A DNA stretch of 64,000 nucleotides from Isoetes taiwanensis (Eukaryota > Streptophyta > Lycopodiopsida > Isoetales > Isoetaceae): positions 11,420,163 to 11,484,162 of the forward strand of contig JAJEKV010000033.1 in assembly GCA_021234155.1 (NCBI GenBank). Reading direction: 5' to 3'. How positions within the stretch are numbered: the stretch's first letter is position 1; every line of letters begins with the position of its first letter. The translations under genes and the position numbers were made by a program. The notes beneath the pieces are model-generated. The model was given only the letters and a program-made list of their open reading frames with translations. It was not told where the DNA came from and made no database searches. Below, one piece after another: positions 19,011 through 30,900 of this stretch.

Positions 19011-21370
19011 GTGGTCTTCTGGCCACGGAACTTGCTCCCCAGGGCAATGTCAACGTCCTGAGTCCATTGGCAAAGACGCGAATCGCTGGTTCCGGGAGGG
19101 AGATCGCCTCGTCCCGGCCCCGGGGCCTTGGGGCGGGACAAGCGACTTCGGGATTTTAGGGTCCGTGCTCACGGCGTCAACACCCCCACTCCACATCAAG
19201 TCACTACAAGGTCCCTACAAATCGACAAGGAGAGGGCCTCCGAAACGTAAACCATGTGAGTTGCCAGATTCTAGAAGGGTTTGCATTTTGGGGGCCGAGA
19301 CTTGGTCTGTTGCACTTGGGACCTGGCCGAGAAGCCGCAAAAGAAATACGGAGCAAGGGGAACCGACGGAGCGGAGTTTGGGCCTGTCCTCCTCCCGATG
19401 TGGCAATTAGAAGTCGGGGGTGCTTTTTTTAGGCAAGACATTCATAAATTCGTAATTAATGCATTGTACGAAAATAAATTCTGATTTTTTGCCACCTGGA
19501 TTCCTAATTCAGCTCCCAAAGACACAACCCAATTTTCAAATTTTCGAGAAGGTCTAGGTCAAAGGGTTAGCATTAGAACGGCCGGGCAGCCCGCTATGGG
19601 CAACCGAGCCGCACCCTCCCCCAATTCAAACGAGGCCGGGACCTTGCGGGGATCCCTCACAAGAGGGGAGAGTCCCACCCCAAGAGGCGGGATCCAAAAA
19701 AAGTTCCCCGAGGCAGCCCGCCCCCGGCAGCCGCCCCCCCTGGCCGCACGCTAATGACCACCCTCCCTGAGCCCTGTTCCCCTATCCAACCGCTGGATCC
19801 TCCATTCAGGGGCCCCTCTTCTGAAGGCCCAAAAGATTCCAGATCGGGTCCCGGGAGAACTTGTCAAACCAGCGGGCGCCCCGAGGTTGGCCTTGTATAA
19901 ACCGCGTTGTTTTGTCGTTCGCACCGGGGAGGCTCGAATGGCAAATCGACCCCGCCAAATCGTCCTAATGGTGAAATACCCTAAGGAGCAATTTATAAGG
20001 TCGGTTTTGCAAAAGAAAGAAACACTCACGCCCTCCACGACAGTATCCCGCATCCACATCCTAAGCCAATTGACTACGAGTGTGATGGAAGTGAGCTACT
20101 TTGGAGCTTCTTGGAGGTCGGGTGGTCTTCTGGCCACGGAACTTGGTCCCCGTGGCAATGACGACGTTTCCGAGTCCATTGGCGAGCCAAATCGCGATTC
20201 CGGAGAGGGGAGGTCGCCTCCGGCCCCCCCTCGTGGCCTTGGGGAGGAAATTCGGGGGCAAGGAGCTTCCGGGGATTTTAGGGTCCCCACTCAAGGCAAC
20301 ATCCCCACTCTACGCCAAGTCACGGCGCAAAAAGTCCCTACGACCGACAAGGAGAGGGCCTTCAAACGTAAACCCCCGTGGGTTGCCAGGTTCTAGAAGG
20401 GTTTGCGTTTTGGGGGCCGAGACTTGGTCTGTTGCACTTGGGACCTAGCCGAGAAGCTGCAACCGAGAATACGGAGCAAGGGGAACTGACGGAGCGGAAT
20501 TTGGGCCTGTCCTCCTCCCGATGTGGCAAGTAAAAGTCGGGGGGCGCTTTTGCAGTGGCAAGACATTCATAAATTCGCAATTAATGCATTGTACGAAAAT
20601 AAATTCTAATTTTTTTTTGGCAAACCGGATTCCTAATTCATCTCCAAAGACACAGCCCAATTTTCAAATTTTCGAGAGAAGGTCTAGGTCAAAGGGTTAG
20701 CATTAGAATCGGTCGGGCAGCCCGCGGGTGGCAAACCGAGCCGGCACCCTTCCCCAAGTCAAATGAGGCCGGGACCTTGCGGGGATCCCTCACAAGAGGG
20801 GAGAGTCCTGACCCCAAGAGGCGGGATCCAAAAAAGTTCCCGAGGCAGCCCTTCCCCGGCAAATGCCCCGGGCTGCACGCTAATGACCACCCTCCCCGAA
20901 CCCGGCTCCCCTATCCGACCGTTGGATCCTCTATTCAGGGGCCCCTCTTCGGGAAGGCCCAAAAGATTCCAGATCGGTCTGGGAGATCGGCCTTGTATAA
21001 ACCGCAGTGTTTTGTCGTTCGGGCACCGGGGAGGCTCCGGAATGGCAAATCGACCCTGCCAAATCGTCCGGAATGGCGAAATTACCATAGAGAGCAAGTT
21101 ACAAGGTCGGTTTTGCAAAAGAAAGAAACACTCACGCCCTCCACGACAGTATCCCACATCCACATCCTAGGCCAATTGACTACGAGTGTGATGGAAGTGA
21201 GCTACTTTGGTGCTTCTTGGAGGTCGGGTGGTCTTCTGGCCATGGAACTTGGTCCCCAGGGCAATGTCGACGTTCTGAGTCCATTGGCAGAGCCAAATCG
21301 CGATTCCGGAGAGGGGAGGTCGCCCGTCCGTCCCCAGGGCCTTGGGGAGAGGAAATTCGGGGCAAGCAGC
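19011..21370. repeat. Tandem array of about 1.1-kb units, first block
   Basis: Units repeat with a period near 1.1 kb. Using CTTCTGGCCACGGAACTTGG as a marker, copies start near 19016, 20127 and 21233. Each unit holds the same landmarks: GATTTTAGGGTCC, TTCTAGAAGGGTTTG, AATTAATGCATTGTACG, GGTCAAAGGGTTAGCATTAG, CTCACAAGAGGGGAGAGTC, CTTGTATAAACCG and AAGAAAGAAACACTCACGCC. Open frames within units differ from copy to copy because of indels, so I treat the array as non-coding. The block ends at the Ty3 insertion site GCAGC. Confidence 0.9.
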
Positions 21371-21889
21371 TGTGACGACCATACGGATATTCGTATCATA
21401 CGAACATTATACTCCTATGTACAAAAGATGGTCGTCACACGGATGCAAAAGGGTAGTTGCACAAGACAGGGTTTGAACTCGCAATCTTCCAATTGCGAGT
21501 CACACACCCTTGCCAAGTGCGCTACCAATATTTGTTGAAGACATTCCTTCACGTCTTCCTCATATGTGGGACTATCTCCAGAATGTTCTAGAATGTTCTA
21601 GAACCTAAATGCATGCGCGACACTTGGCGTGATCTCATCCATTGGAGTGGCGCGATCCTGACCGTTGATCTAGATATATAAGGAGGTACCTCCTTCTTGT
21701 CAAACCATTCCGGTTCAACGCCAGTCTTGAGCCTTCTAGGCATCTGTCTCGTATTCTTGCTTGCCTTCGGGCTATTGTATTCTTGATTCCTGTTCATATA
21801 TCAGATTCTTTGCCGATCTGGGCATATTTCTTCCGTATTTCTTGCGTATTTTCCACGTATTTTCCTTATTTTCGAGTAGGTTCATGACA
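21371..21889 (+). repeat. Ty3 left LTR
   Basis: This 519-bp repeat runs TGTGACGACC to TTCATGACA (TG...CA). A TATATAAG box lies at about 21672. An antisense tRNA-like segment is at 21461-21535. The first 72 bases are nearly palindromic (TGTGACGACCAT ... ATGGTCGTCACA). The sequence right after it (GTTTGAACCGG) is not a standard TGG primer site. Confidence 0.88.
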
Positions 21890-22020
21890 GTTTGAACCGG
21901 AATCCCTTACCGGTTCTTGTCTGCTCTGATCCTAAGCATTTATTTGCTATATTTGGTGATTTTATATCTATGGAGGAGGTTCCGACTTTATTACAACAGT
22001 CCAAAGAAATTTTGTTCAAG

Positions 22021-22615
22021 TATGCCGCCAGATTCGCGCTTGGACAATAAAGAGCTTAAGGAACGTATTGCTTCACATGAATCTGCTTCTAGCTCGGGAT
22101 TGAGGCTATCAGAGCCTAAGATCAGCCTGCCAGGGAAGTTTGATGGCAATAGGTCCAAGCTCTGCGGTTTTTTGAATCAGATCAGGCTTGTGATTCAGCT
22201 CCATCCTCGTAGATATCCCACAGCTCAAGAACAAGTGGGGCTGATTGGTTCTCTTCTCACAGGGCCAGCTCTAAGTTGGTTTGCTCCTTTATTGGAGAAA
22301 GGAGCCCCAGAGTTGCAAGATTTTGCCGCTTTCACCTGCAGAACTTCGAAGCATGCTTTGAGACACCGATCGTCGGCCAAGACGCCAGCCACAAAACTTT
22401 GCAACTTAAGGCAAGGCCCTCGCCCGGCTTGGTATATGCATCGAATTTTCACAAATTGCGGTGATACCGCCTGGGATGATATTGCACTTCGAGATTATTT
22501 CCGAAGGGGTTACGGCCGAGATGTCAAAGATATGTTGTTGTCTATGGAGGATCCCCGAGTTTGGAAGAAGCCATCGATTTGGTACCGATGTGATAATCGG
22601 CTCTTTCGAACGTAG
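22021..22615 (+). pseudogene. Ty3 gag (capsid-like) region
   Basis: An ATG at 22021 opens a frame with LRLSEPKISLPGKFDG, LIGSLLTGPALSWFAPLLEK and QDFAAF. This is the typical plant Ty3 gag layout, in which a grafted helical capsid domain is preceded by a short acidic linker. The product would package element RNA. The frame is disrupted after about 22450 (a missing base near HAL/RHR), and no clear zinc knuckle remains between 22616 and 22960. It lies 130 bp after the left LTR, as expected. Confidence 0.7.
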
Positions 22616-22965
22616 GGCAAGAGAGACGTAGTCGTCTTTCCAATTACACAAGCGCCTATAGCTACGCCTTCCTCGGCCTTATCTCAGAGAATCTAGCGAT
22701 CTGGACCTGAGCCTATGCATTGATCGGGCAGCTTCGAGGATCCTTATCTGCCGCCGGAAGCAGCCGGGAGGAGAGAGGCTAATCTTTGCCTCTACCGTGG
22801 AGGAGCCGCCATATCGCCGTGGATGCCCCCGTGAAAGCGCCCTAAATCGGTCCGGAAAACTTCGGGGGGCGGTCCGAGTAGTAGGAGTCTCTCGCCGGTC
22901 CGGGTCGCTTTTCTCGCACTCCTTCCACATTTCCCCGACATGTTTATTCCATCGATAAGGTCGAC

Positions 22966-23248
22966 AAGGCATTCTTCATCCCCGTATCATTGAAATCGGT
23001 TGGAGAATTGCAAGTGTTGGCGCAACTTGATTGTGGTGCAAATGCTTGCTTTATGGATGCGCTTTGCCGTAAGCACGCCATCCCTAGAAGCAAGGTTGAG
23101 CATCCCCGCTTCGGCGGGATTGATGGATTCGGAGATCTCCTCGAAAGTTTGCCACAGAAGAATATGCTACCGCCTCTTCGTGTTTTGTTCGAGGGAGTTT
23201 CTTGTCGTATTTCCTTCAATCTCATTGCTAGCCCTCATCGCCAATAGT
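22966..23248 (+). pseudogene. Ty3 aspartic protease region
   Basis: The frame contains LAQLDCGANACFMD, the retroviral-type aspartic protease active-site loop (usually D-S/T-G-A; Cys stands in the second position here). GGIDGFGDLLES and a hydrophobic strand follow. The protease would cleave the Gag-Pol precursor. A stop follows at 23246. A Ser/Pro-rich, low-complexity linker separates it from reverse transcriptase. Confidence 0.65.
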
Positions 23249-23289
23249 CTTGGGTGCATACGGCTCGAGCTACATAACCCGCAGATTGA

Positions 23290-23875
23290 TTGGCGTACTA
23301 GATCATTTCGATTTGCTGGTTCTAGCTCTAGTTCCAGTTCATCTGCCCGATCGGTCTCTACACCAACATCGACTTCGATCCGTGTAGTATATCGTGGGCC
23401 CGACTCCGTCCCTTGCGGTTCCATGTTACGATCCGCCTCTTGCCTGCTGCTCCAGTTCATGCTCCAGATTCTCGATCATATTCTTGATGATGTCCCAGCT
23501 CTAGCTCCATTTTACCCTCCCCGTCCCGTTCTGTTCCTGCTCCGGTTCTTGCTCCAAAGATCATTCTGCTCCAGTTCTTGCTCCAGTCCCCCTCGCTCCT
23601 GCTCTAGCTCTTGATCCGGTCCACCTTACGCTCCGGTTCTTGATCCAGTTCATGCTCCAGTTCATGTTCCAATTGCTCTTGCTCACGTTCCTCGCTCCTC
23701 GCCATGTTCATGCTCCCGCTTTTGTAGAGGCTTCTTCATGCCCTCGCCAGATTCTCAAGATTTCTCTTCGAAGTTCGATAAATCTAGAAGGCAAGATCCA
23801 AGTTCAATTTTTGCAATCCAGTTCACCCATCGGCTTAGCTTCGGCACCATCGGCCTCGCCCAATGCTCCCGGATA
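23290..23875 (+). repeat. Low-complexity CCAGTTC/GCTCC linker of Ty3 pol
   Basis: Repeats of the type CTCCAGTTCTTGCTCCAG read in one frame as Pro-Ala-Pro-Val repeats, a flexible linker between protease and reverse transcriptase. Repeat slippage has broken the frame. A reverse-transcriptase N-terminal stretch follows from about 23900. Confidence 0.6.
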
Positions 23876-24039
23876 AATATGGCGATTTCTCGATGTATTT
23901 GACAAAGTCAATGCCGTAAACTCCCCAGCATCGCCCATATGATTGTCCTATTGATTTGCAGCGGGGGGCGACACCGCCATATGGTCCGATATATGGTCTA
24001 TCTCCCCCGCTGAGTTGAAGGTGTTGCGGATTATATTGA

Positions 24040-24535
24040 GGAGAATCTAGCCACTGGCTTCATTCGACATTCTCAGTCCCCTGCTGGAGCACCTATCTTC
24101 TTTGTCAAAAAGAAGGATGATTCGCTACGGCTGGTCGTTGATTATCGCGGCCTCAACAAAATCACGGTACCGAATCGGATCCGGGAAGGTGATGAGTGGA
24201 AAACAGCTTTTCGTACTCGGTATGGCCATTTTGAGTACACAGTTATGCCGTTTGGACTTACCAATGCTCCTGGCAAGATTCCAAAGATATGGCCAATGAT
24301 GTTTTCCGAGAGTTCTTAGACACTTTTATTATCATCTATTTGGATGATATCCTTATTTATTCTAAGACTCTCGAAGAACATGAAAGACATGTTCGACAGG
24401 TCCTTCAAAAGCTTCGTGAGCATGGATTATATGCCAAACTTGAGAAGTGCCAGTTCGAACAGGATAATGTGGAGTTCCTTGGCTATCGCATCACACCACA
24501 TGGAGTCTCTATGGATCCCCGAAAAGGTTAGCACT
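24040..24535 (+). pseudogene. Ty3 reverse transcriptase region
   Basis: Recognisable motifs are [43 protein letters not shown] and the catalytic [14 protein letters not shown] (YLDD, a normal variant of YxDD), then [15 protein letters not shown]. The order and spacing are those of Ty3/gypsy elements. Frameshifts near 24170 and 24280 and a deletion between LNKIT and RYGHFEY disrupt the palm domain. It would copy the element RNA to DNA. Confidence 0.8.
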
Positions 24536-24539
24536 GTTT

Positions 24540-25130
24540 CGGAGTGGCAAACACCTTCATCCGCTCGAGACGCTCGCTGTTTTCTTTGGGTTTGCCAATT
24601 TCTATCGGCGCTTCATCCGGATTATTCGAGATTGCTCTTCCTTTGACACACCTCACCGCCAAGGACGTGCCATTCAATGGACCGTGGAAGCGAATCGCTT
24701 TTACCCCCGAAGCATGCTTTCACCACGGCGCCAGCTTGCTCATGCATCCTTTAATACCATATGTTGTTGAAGCAGATGCTTCTGATTTTATGCTTGGTGG
24801 GATCCCATCACGGGAGGGGATGACCATATTGCATCCAATCGCCTATCATTCACGAAAGTTTCAGTTGCTGAAATCAACTATCCCATTTATGACAAGGAGT
24901 TGTTGGCGATAGTGGATTCTTTTCGAGGAGTGGAGACGCTTCTGGAGGGATCTCCTTATAAGGTCACAGCCACACGGATCAATCAAATCTCGAATATTTT
25001 CACCGCCGAGTGCTCAACCGCCGCCAGCCCGGTGGCATTCAAGTATGATCCCGGATTGATTTCGCGGATCAAGTACCGCCCCGATCCCTCCAAGGAAAGC
25101 CCGATGCCTTGTCTCGACGCCCTACCTTGA
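24540..25130 (+). pseudogene. Ty3 RNase H region
   Basis: Fragments in two frames read LIPYVVEADASDFMLGG, LHPIAYHSRKF and YDKELLAIVDSFR, the usual Ty3 RNase H sequence. The enzyme removes RNA from the RNA-DNA hybrid. The frame changes at about 24895 and again after the KVT block, so it is dead. Confidence 0.75.
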
Positions 25131-25179
25131 GCCCAAACTAGGTGATCCCCGCATATGATCAAGAATCACGTGTTATTTT

Positions 25180-25921
25180 AGGGCCCGATCGGTTCCCGGC
25201 TTTATGGCTCTCACTTTATTCGAGAGGCCTCATGATACGACCCTTTGTTGGAGTCTCTGCTCGAGCATCTCGCCCTCCGATCCATTGGCTCAAGATATAT
25301 TCTCACACATTGGCGCCGCATCATCTTCTCGCCAGATGGGATCGAGACTATGATCATTTTGAGGTTCGAGATGGACTTACGCCCGCGTGATGGGCTTCTA
25401 TATGTGCCGATGGTGCTTCTAGGCTTCGTGTTCTTCAGCTTGCCATGATTCACCTCTGGCGGACACTTTGGAGTAGCCAAGACTCTTGAACTTATTAGTC
25501 GAGAGTATTGGTGGCCGTGTCTTCGCCACTCTGTCGAAGCTTTTATTCGATCCCCGTGACATCTGCCGTCGAGCCAAGGTTCCAAGGCATCTTCCTCATG
25601 GCCTCGCTTCAGCCTTTACCGCCCCAACCGGTCCTTGGAAGAGTATTTCAGTGGATTTTATTGTCGAGCTTCCATCCTCCCAGGGCCATGACGCCATCCT
25701 TGTTGTTGTTGACCGTTTTTCCAAGATGGCACATTTCATTCCTTGCAGCACTTCTATCTCTAGAAGCCACAGCGGTTCTCTTGCTTCGAGAGGTGGTTCG
25801 ACTCCATGGCTTACCAGATAACATTGTCAATGACCGCGGCCCTCAATTTGTTGCCAGTTTTTGGAAGCGTCTATTGCAACTCTTGCATGTGGAACGTTCG
25901 CTCTCTTCCGGACATCATCCA
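25180..25921 (+). pseudogene. Ty3 integrase, N-terminal and core part
   Basis: The order is a zinc-binding H/C region with GGHFGVAKTLELI and YWWPCLRHSV, then CRRAKVPRHLPHG, then the catalytic core: WKSISVDFIVELP (first Asp), VVVDRFSKMAHFIPC, and HGLPDNIVNDRGPQF (second Asp). Text stops at LHVERSLSSGHHP, exactly where array sequence starts in reverse. The remaining integrase is at 27986-27560 on the minus strand. Confidence 0.8.
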
Positions 25922-26684
25922 GTCGGTTTATACAAGGCCGACCTCAGGACGCCCCGTGGTTTGACAAGTTCTCCCGGACCGATCTGGAATCTTTTGGGCC
26001 TTCCCGAAGAGGGGCCCCTGAACGGAGGATCCAACGGTCGGATAGGGGAACCGGCCCGGAGGGTGGTCGTAGCGCAGCCCCCCAGGAGCCGCCAGAAGGG
26101 CTGCCTCGAACTTTTTTGGATCCCGCCTCTTGGGGTCCGGACTCTCCCCTCTTGTGAGGGATCCCTGCAAGGTCCTGGCCTCGTTTGACTTGGGGAAGGG
26201 TGCCAGCTCGGTTGCCCTGCAACGGGCTGCCCCGACCGTTCTAATGCTAACCCTTTGACCTAGACCTTCTCCGAAAATTTTGGAAATTGGGCTGTGTGCT
26301 GGAGATGAATTAGGAATCCAGCTAGCAAAAAATCAGAATTTATTTTCGTACAATGCATTAATTGCGAATTTATGAATGTCTTGCTACTGCAAAAGTGCCC
26401 CCCGACTTCTACTTGCCACATCGGGAGGAGGACAGGCCCAAACTCCGCTCCGTCAGTTCCCCTTGCTCCATATTCTCGGCTGCAGCTTCTCGGCCAGGTC
26501 CCAAGTGCAACAGACCAAGTCTCGGCCCTCAAAACGCAAACCCTTCTAGAACCTGGCAACCCACAGGGTTTACGTTTTGGAGGCCCTCTCCTTGTCAGAT
26601 TCGGCCGGACCTTGCGCCGTGACTTGACGTGGAGTGAGGGTGTTGACGCCAGAGCACGGACCCTAAAATCCCCCCGGAAGCTGC
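25922..26684 (-). repeat. Inverted block of the 1.1-kb array
   Basis: The sequence is the reverse complement of an array unit from TTTTAGGGTCC to CTTGTATAAACCG. It was the DNA flanking the Ty3 3' end before the inversion. Confidence 0.88.
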
Positions 26685-27190
26685 TGTCATGAACCTACTC
26701 GAAAATAAGGAAAATACGTGGAAAATACGCAAGAAATACGGAAGAAATATGCCCAGATCGACAAAGAATCTGATATATGAACAAGAATCAAGAATACAAT
26801 AGCCCGAAGGCAAGCAGGAATATGAGACAGATGCCTAGAAGGCTCAAGACTGGCGTTGAACCGGAATGGTTTGACAAGAAGGAGGTACCTCCTTATATAT
26901 CTAGATCAACGGTCAGGATCGCGCCACTCCAATGGATGAGATCGCGCCAAGTGTCGCGCATGCATTTAGGTTCTAGAACATTCTAGAACCTTCTAGAGAT
27001 AGTCCCACATATGAGGAAGACATGAAAGAATGTCTTCAACAAATATTGGTAGCGCACTTGGCAAGGATGTGTGACTCGCAATTGGAAGGTTGCGAGTTCA
27101 AACCCTGTCTTGTGCAACTACCCTTTTGCATCTGTGTGACGACCATCTTTTGTACATAGGAGTATAATGTTCGTATGATACGAATATCCG
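26685..27190 (-). repeat. Ty3 right LTR (inverted)
   Basis: This is the reverse complement of the left LTR, from TGTCATGAACC at 26685 to CGAATATCCG at 27190. The tRNA-like segment is present at 27040-27113. The outermost 13 bases differ from the left LTR. Confidence 0.87.
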
Positions 27191-27986
27191 CGACGATGGC
27201 GACGAGTCCTTGAAGCTGGGGCCGGAGTACTCAGGCTTGGCTTATGCGTGTAACGTCGGTGAAACTCCACAATTTTGTCAGGTGCATTAGTCAGATTCTC
27301 GGCAGGCTCCCAGGTTCTATCACTTGGCGAGTAACCTTCCCAATCGACAAAGTAATACAATCGTCGACGAAGAAACTTGGAGTCCAGAATCTCTCGAATC
27401 TCGAACTCCTCATGATCATCAATCTCGACTGGTGGTGGAGGTGGAGGTACTCGATCCGGAAATGGATTCGCCATATAGGGTTCTAACAAAGACACATGAA
27501 ACACCGTGACCGATGGCGAAGCTCCGCATCGAAAAGCAAAGATCACCAACTCGCTCAATGATCCGATAGGGACCTAAGCTCCGTGAGTCGAGCTTGTTAC
27601 AAGGGCGAAGCTGTCGGCAAATCCCGACGCAAGAGCCAAACAAGATCACCAACCGCAAAATGAGGAGCCGCCCCGACGATGCCGACCGCATGATGACGAT
27701 AACGCGCTTGGGCCCCGCGAAGATGGTGTTGAAGATCATCCCGGCAGTATGAGCTTCGAGCCTGCCCCTCGGCACTAGGATTGACTGAGTCATATCCAGG
27801 AGCAATCAAAGACCACCGGGGATGCATGCCGAAATTAATAAAGAACGGAGTCTGGCCGGTGGAGGCATGGACAGAATTATTATAAGCAAATTCTGCCACG
27901 CAGTAGCCAATCAACCCACCATCCCGGCCGATAATTGATGAAGCATCGCAAAATACGCTCAAGGGTTTGATTAGTGCGTTCCAATC
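27191..27986 (-). pseudogene. Ty3 integrase C-terminal part with chromodomain (inverted)
   Basis: On the minus strand the text starts RLERTNQTLERILRCFINYR at 27986. It continues AEFAYNNSVHASTGQTPFF, then a degenerate GKLSPR-like region, then VFHVSLLEPYM and a chromodomain: EFEIREILDSKFLRR, YYFVDWEGYSPSDRTWEPA. The chromodomain (aromatic cage residues Y, W, W visible) places the element among chromoviruses, which target it to modified histone tails. The frame runs straight into the LTR. The segment is the missing 3' half of the plus-strand integrase. Confidence 0.82.
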
Positions 27987-30900
27987 GCACCGAGGCTTCG
28001 GAATGGCAAATCGACCCCGCCAAATCGTCCGAATGGCTAAATTACCCTAAGGAGCAAGTTACAAGGTCGGTTTTGCAAAAGAAAGAAACACTCACGCCCT
28101 CCACGACAGTATCCCGCATCCACATCTTAGGCCAATTGACTACGAGTGTGATGGAAGTGAGCTACTTTGGCGCTTCTTGGAGGTCGGGTGGTCTTCGCCA
28201 CGGAACTTGGTCCCCGTGGCAATGTCGACGTTTCGAGTCCATTGGCGAGCCAAATCGATTCCGAGAGGGAGGTCGCCTGTCCCGGCCCCGTGGCCTTGGG
28301 GAGAGGAAATTTGGGGCAAGCAGCCCGGGGGGATTTTAGGGTCCGTGGCTCGTGTCAACACCCCCCACTCCACGCCAAGTCACTGGCGCAAGGTCTCGGC
28401 TGAATCGACAAGGAGAGGGCCTCCAAAACGTAAAACCCCGTGGGCTGCCGTGTTCTAGAAGGGTTTGGCGCTTTGGGGCCGAGACTTGGTCTGGTGCACT
28501 TGGGACTGGCGGCCGCAACCGAGAATACGGAGCAAGGGGAACTGGACGGAGCGGAGTTTGGGCCCCGTCCTCCTCCGATGTGCCAAGTAGAATTCGGGGC
28601 TTTTTTAGTGGCAAGACATTCATAAATTCGCAATTAATGCATTGTACGAAAATAAATTCTCGCTTTTTGCCACCGATTCCTAATTCATCTCCAAAGACAT
28701 AGCCCAATTTTCAAATTTTTGGAGAAGTTCTAGGTCAAAGGGTTAGCATTAGAACGGTCGGGCAGGCCGCTGTGGCAACCGAGCTGGCACCCTTCCCCAA
28801 GTCAAACGAGGCCCGGGACCTTGCGGGGATCCCTCACAAGAGGGGAGAGTCCCACCCCCAAGAGGCAGGATCCAAAAGTTCCCCGAGGCAGCCCTTCTGC
28901 GGCGCTCTCCCTCCCGGGTCCGACGCTAATGACCACCCTCCCGAGCCCTGGTTCCCCTATCCAACCGTTGGATCCTCCGCTCGGGGCCCCTCTTCGAAGG
29001 CCCAAAAGATTCCGTGATCGGTCCGGAGAACTTGTCAAACCGCTGGGCGCCCCGAGGTCGGCCCTTGTATAAACCGCAAGATGTTTTTTCGTCGCTCGCA
29101 CCGGAGGGCTCTAATAGCAAATCGACCACGCCAAATCGTCCTGAATGGCGAAATTACCCTAGGGAGCAAGTTATAAGGTCGGTTTTGCAAAGAAAGAAAC
29201 ACTCACGCCCTCCACGACAAGATCCCGCATCCACATCCTAGGCCAATTGACTACGAGTGTGATGGAAGCGAGCTACTTTGGCGCTTCTTGGAGGTCGGGT
29301 GGTCTTCCTCGCCACGAAACTTGGTCTCCGTGGCAATTGTCGACGTTTCGAGTCTATTGGCGAGCCAAATCGCACCCGAGAGGGGAGGTCGCCTCGTCCG
29401 GCCCCTGTGGCCTTGGGGAGAGGAAATTTGGGGCAAGCAGCTTCTGGGGATTTTAGGGTCCGTGGCTCAAGGCCAACACCCCCACTCCACGCCAAGTCAC
29501 GCAAGGTCCCGCCGACCGGGTAAGGAGAGGGCCTCCTAAACGTAAACCCCGGTGGGTTGCCGTGTTCTAGAAGGGTTTGGCGCTTTGAGGGCCAAGACTT
29601 GGTCCGCTGCACTTGGGACCTGGCCGAAGCCGCACCGAGAATACGGGAGCAAGGGGAACCGACGGAGCCGGAGTTTGGGCCCGTCCTCCTCCCGATGTGG
29701 CAAGTAAAGTCGGGGCGCTTTGCGCTGGCAAGACATTCATAAATTACGCAATTAATGCATTGTACGAAAATAAATTCTGATTTTTGCCACCGGATTCCTA
29801 ATTCATCTCCAAAGACATAGCCCAATTTTTGAAATTTTCGGAGAAGTTCTAGGTCAAAGGGTTAGCATTAGAACGGTCGGGGCAGCCCGCTGTGGCAACC
29901 GAGCCGGCACCCTTCCCCAAGTCAAACGAGGCCAGACCTTGCGGGGATCCCTCACAAGAGGGGAGAGTCCGGACCCCAAGAGGCGGATCCAAAAGTTCCC
30001 CGAGGCATCCCTTCCCCCGGCAGCCCCCTGGGCGTGACGCTAATGACCACCATCCCGAGCCCTGTTCCCTATCCGACCGCTGGATCCTCCGCTCAGGGGC
30101 CCCTCTTCGAAGGCCCAAAAGATTCCGTGATCGGTCCCGAGAACTTGTCAAACCGCTGCGGCCCCGGAGGTCGGCCCTAATGTTTTGTCGCTCGGCACCG
30201 GGAGGCTCCTAATGGCAAATCGACCCCGCCAAATCGTCCGGAATGGCTAAATTACCCTAAGGAGCAAGTTACAAGGTCGGTTTTGCAAAAGAAAGAAACA
30301 CTCACGCCCTCCACGACAAGATCTCGTGATCCACATCTTAGGCCAATTGACTACGAGTGTGATGGAAGTGAGCTACTTTGGCGCTTCTGAGGTCGGTGGT
30401 CTTCTCGCCACGAAACTTGGTCCCCGTGGCAATGTCGACGTTTCGAGTCTATTGGCGGAGCCAAATCGCGGATTCTCGAGAGGGAGGTCGCCGGCCCGGC
30501 CCCTGGCCTTGGGGAGAGGAAATTCGGCAACGGCTTCCCGGGATTTTAGGGTCCGTGGCTCGTTCTCAACACCCCCACTCCACGCCAAGTCACTTGCAAG
30601 GTCCCTACCGACCGGGACAAGGAGGGCCTCCAAACGAAACCCCGTGGGTTGCCGTTTCTAGAAGGGTTTGGCGCTTTGGGGGCCGTGGACTTGGTCCGTT
30701 GCACTTGGTACCGGGCCGAAAGCCGCAGCCGGAATACGGAGCAAGGGGAACCGACGGAGCGGAGTTTGGGCCTGTCCTCCTCCCGATGTGGCAAGTAGAA
30801 GTCGGGGCTTTTGCAAAGGGTAAGACATTCATAAATTCGCAATTAATGCATTGTACGAAAAATAAATTCTGATTTTTGCCACCGGATTCCTAATTCATCT

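Larger units (their letters stand above)
21371..27986 (+). mobile_element. Ty3/gypsy chromovirus inserted in the array, 3' end inverted
   Basis: The left LTR, gag, protease, reverse transcriptase, RNase H and the first part of integrase run on the plus strand to about 25921. The order then breaks: an inverted array block (25922-26684), the right LTR (26685-27190) and the integrase C-terminus with chromodomain (27191-27986) all lie in reverse. The reverse-strand integrase text picks up where the plus-strand text stops, so a 2-kb inversion explains the layout. GCAGC flanks the left LTR start (21366-21370) and, in reverse, the right LTR end (26680-26684), and is the 5-bp target duplication. Many frameshifts show it is inactive. 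Confidence 0.88.

Noticed and set aside
19887-21538. Long open frames within the 1.1-kb array units (up to 253 codons)
   Set aside because: The frames differ in position and phase between units and do not stay open across copies; GC-rich sequence with few stops explains them.
22225-23460. Minus-strand frames in the gag/protease region of Ty3
   Set aside because: They are shadows of plus-strand gag and protease, with no motifs of their own.
21371-27190. Inverted LTRs read as a fold-back (hairpin) transposon
   Set aside because: Integrase sequence continues across the inversion, and target duplication and Ty3 gene order show a normal LTR element that was later inverted.
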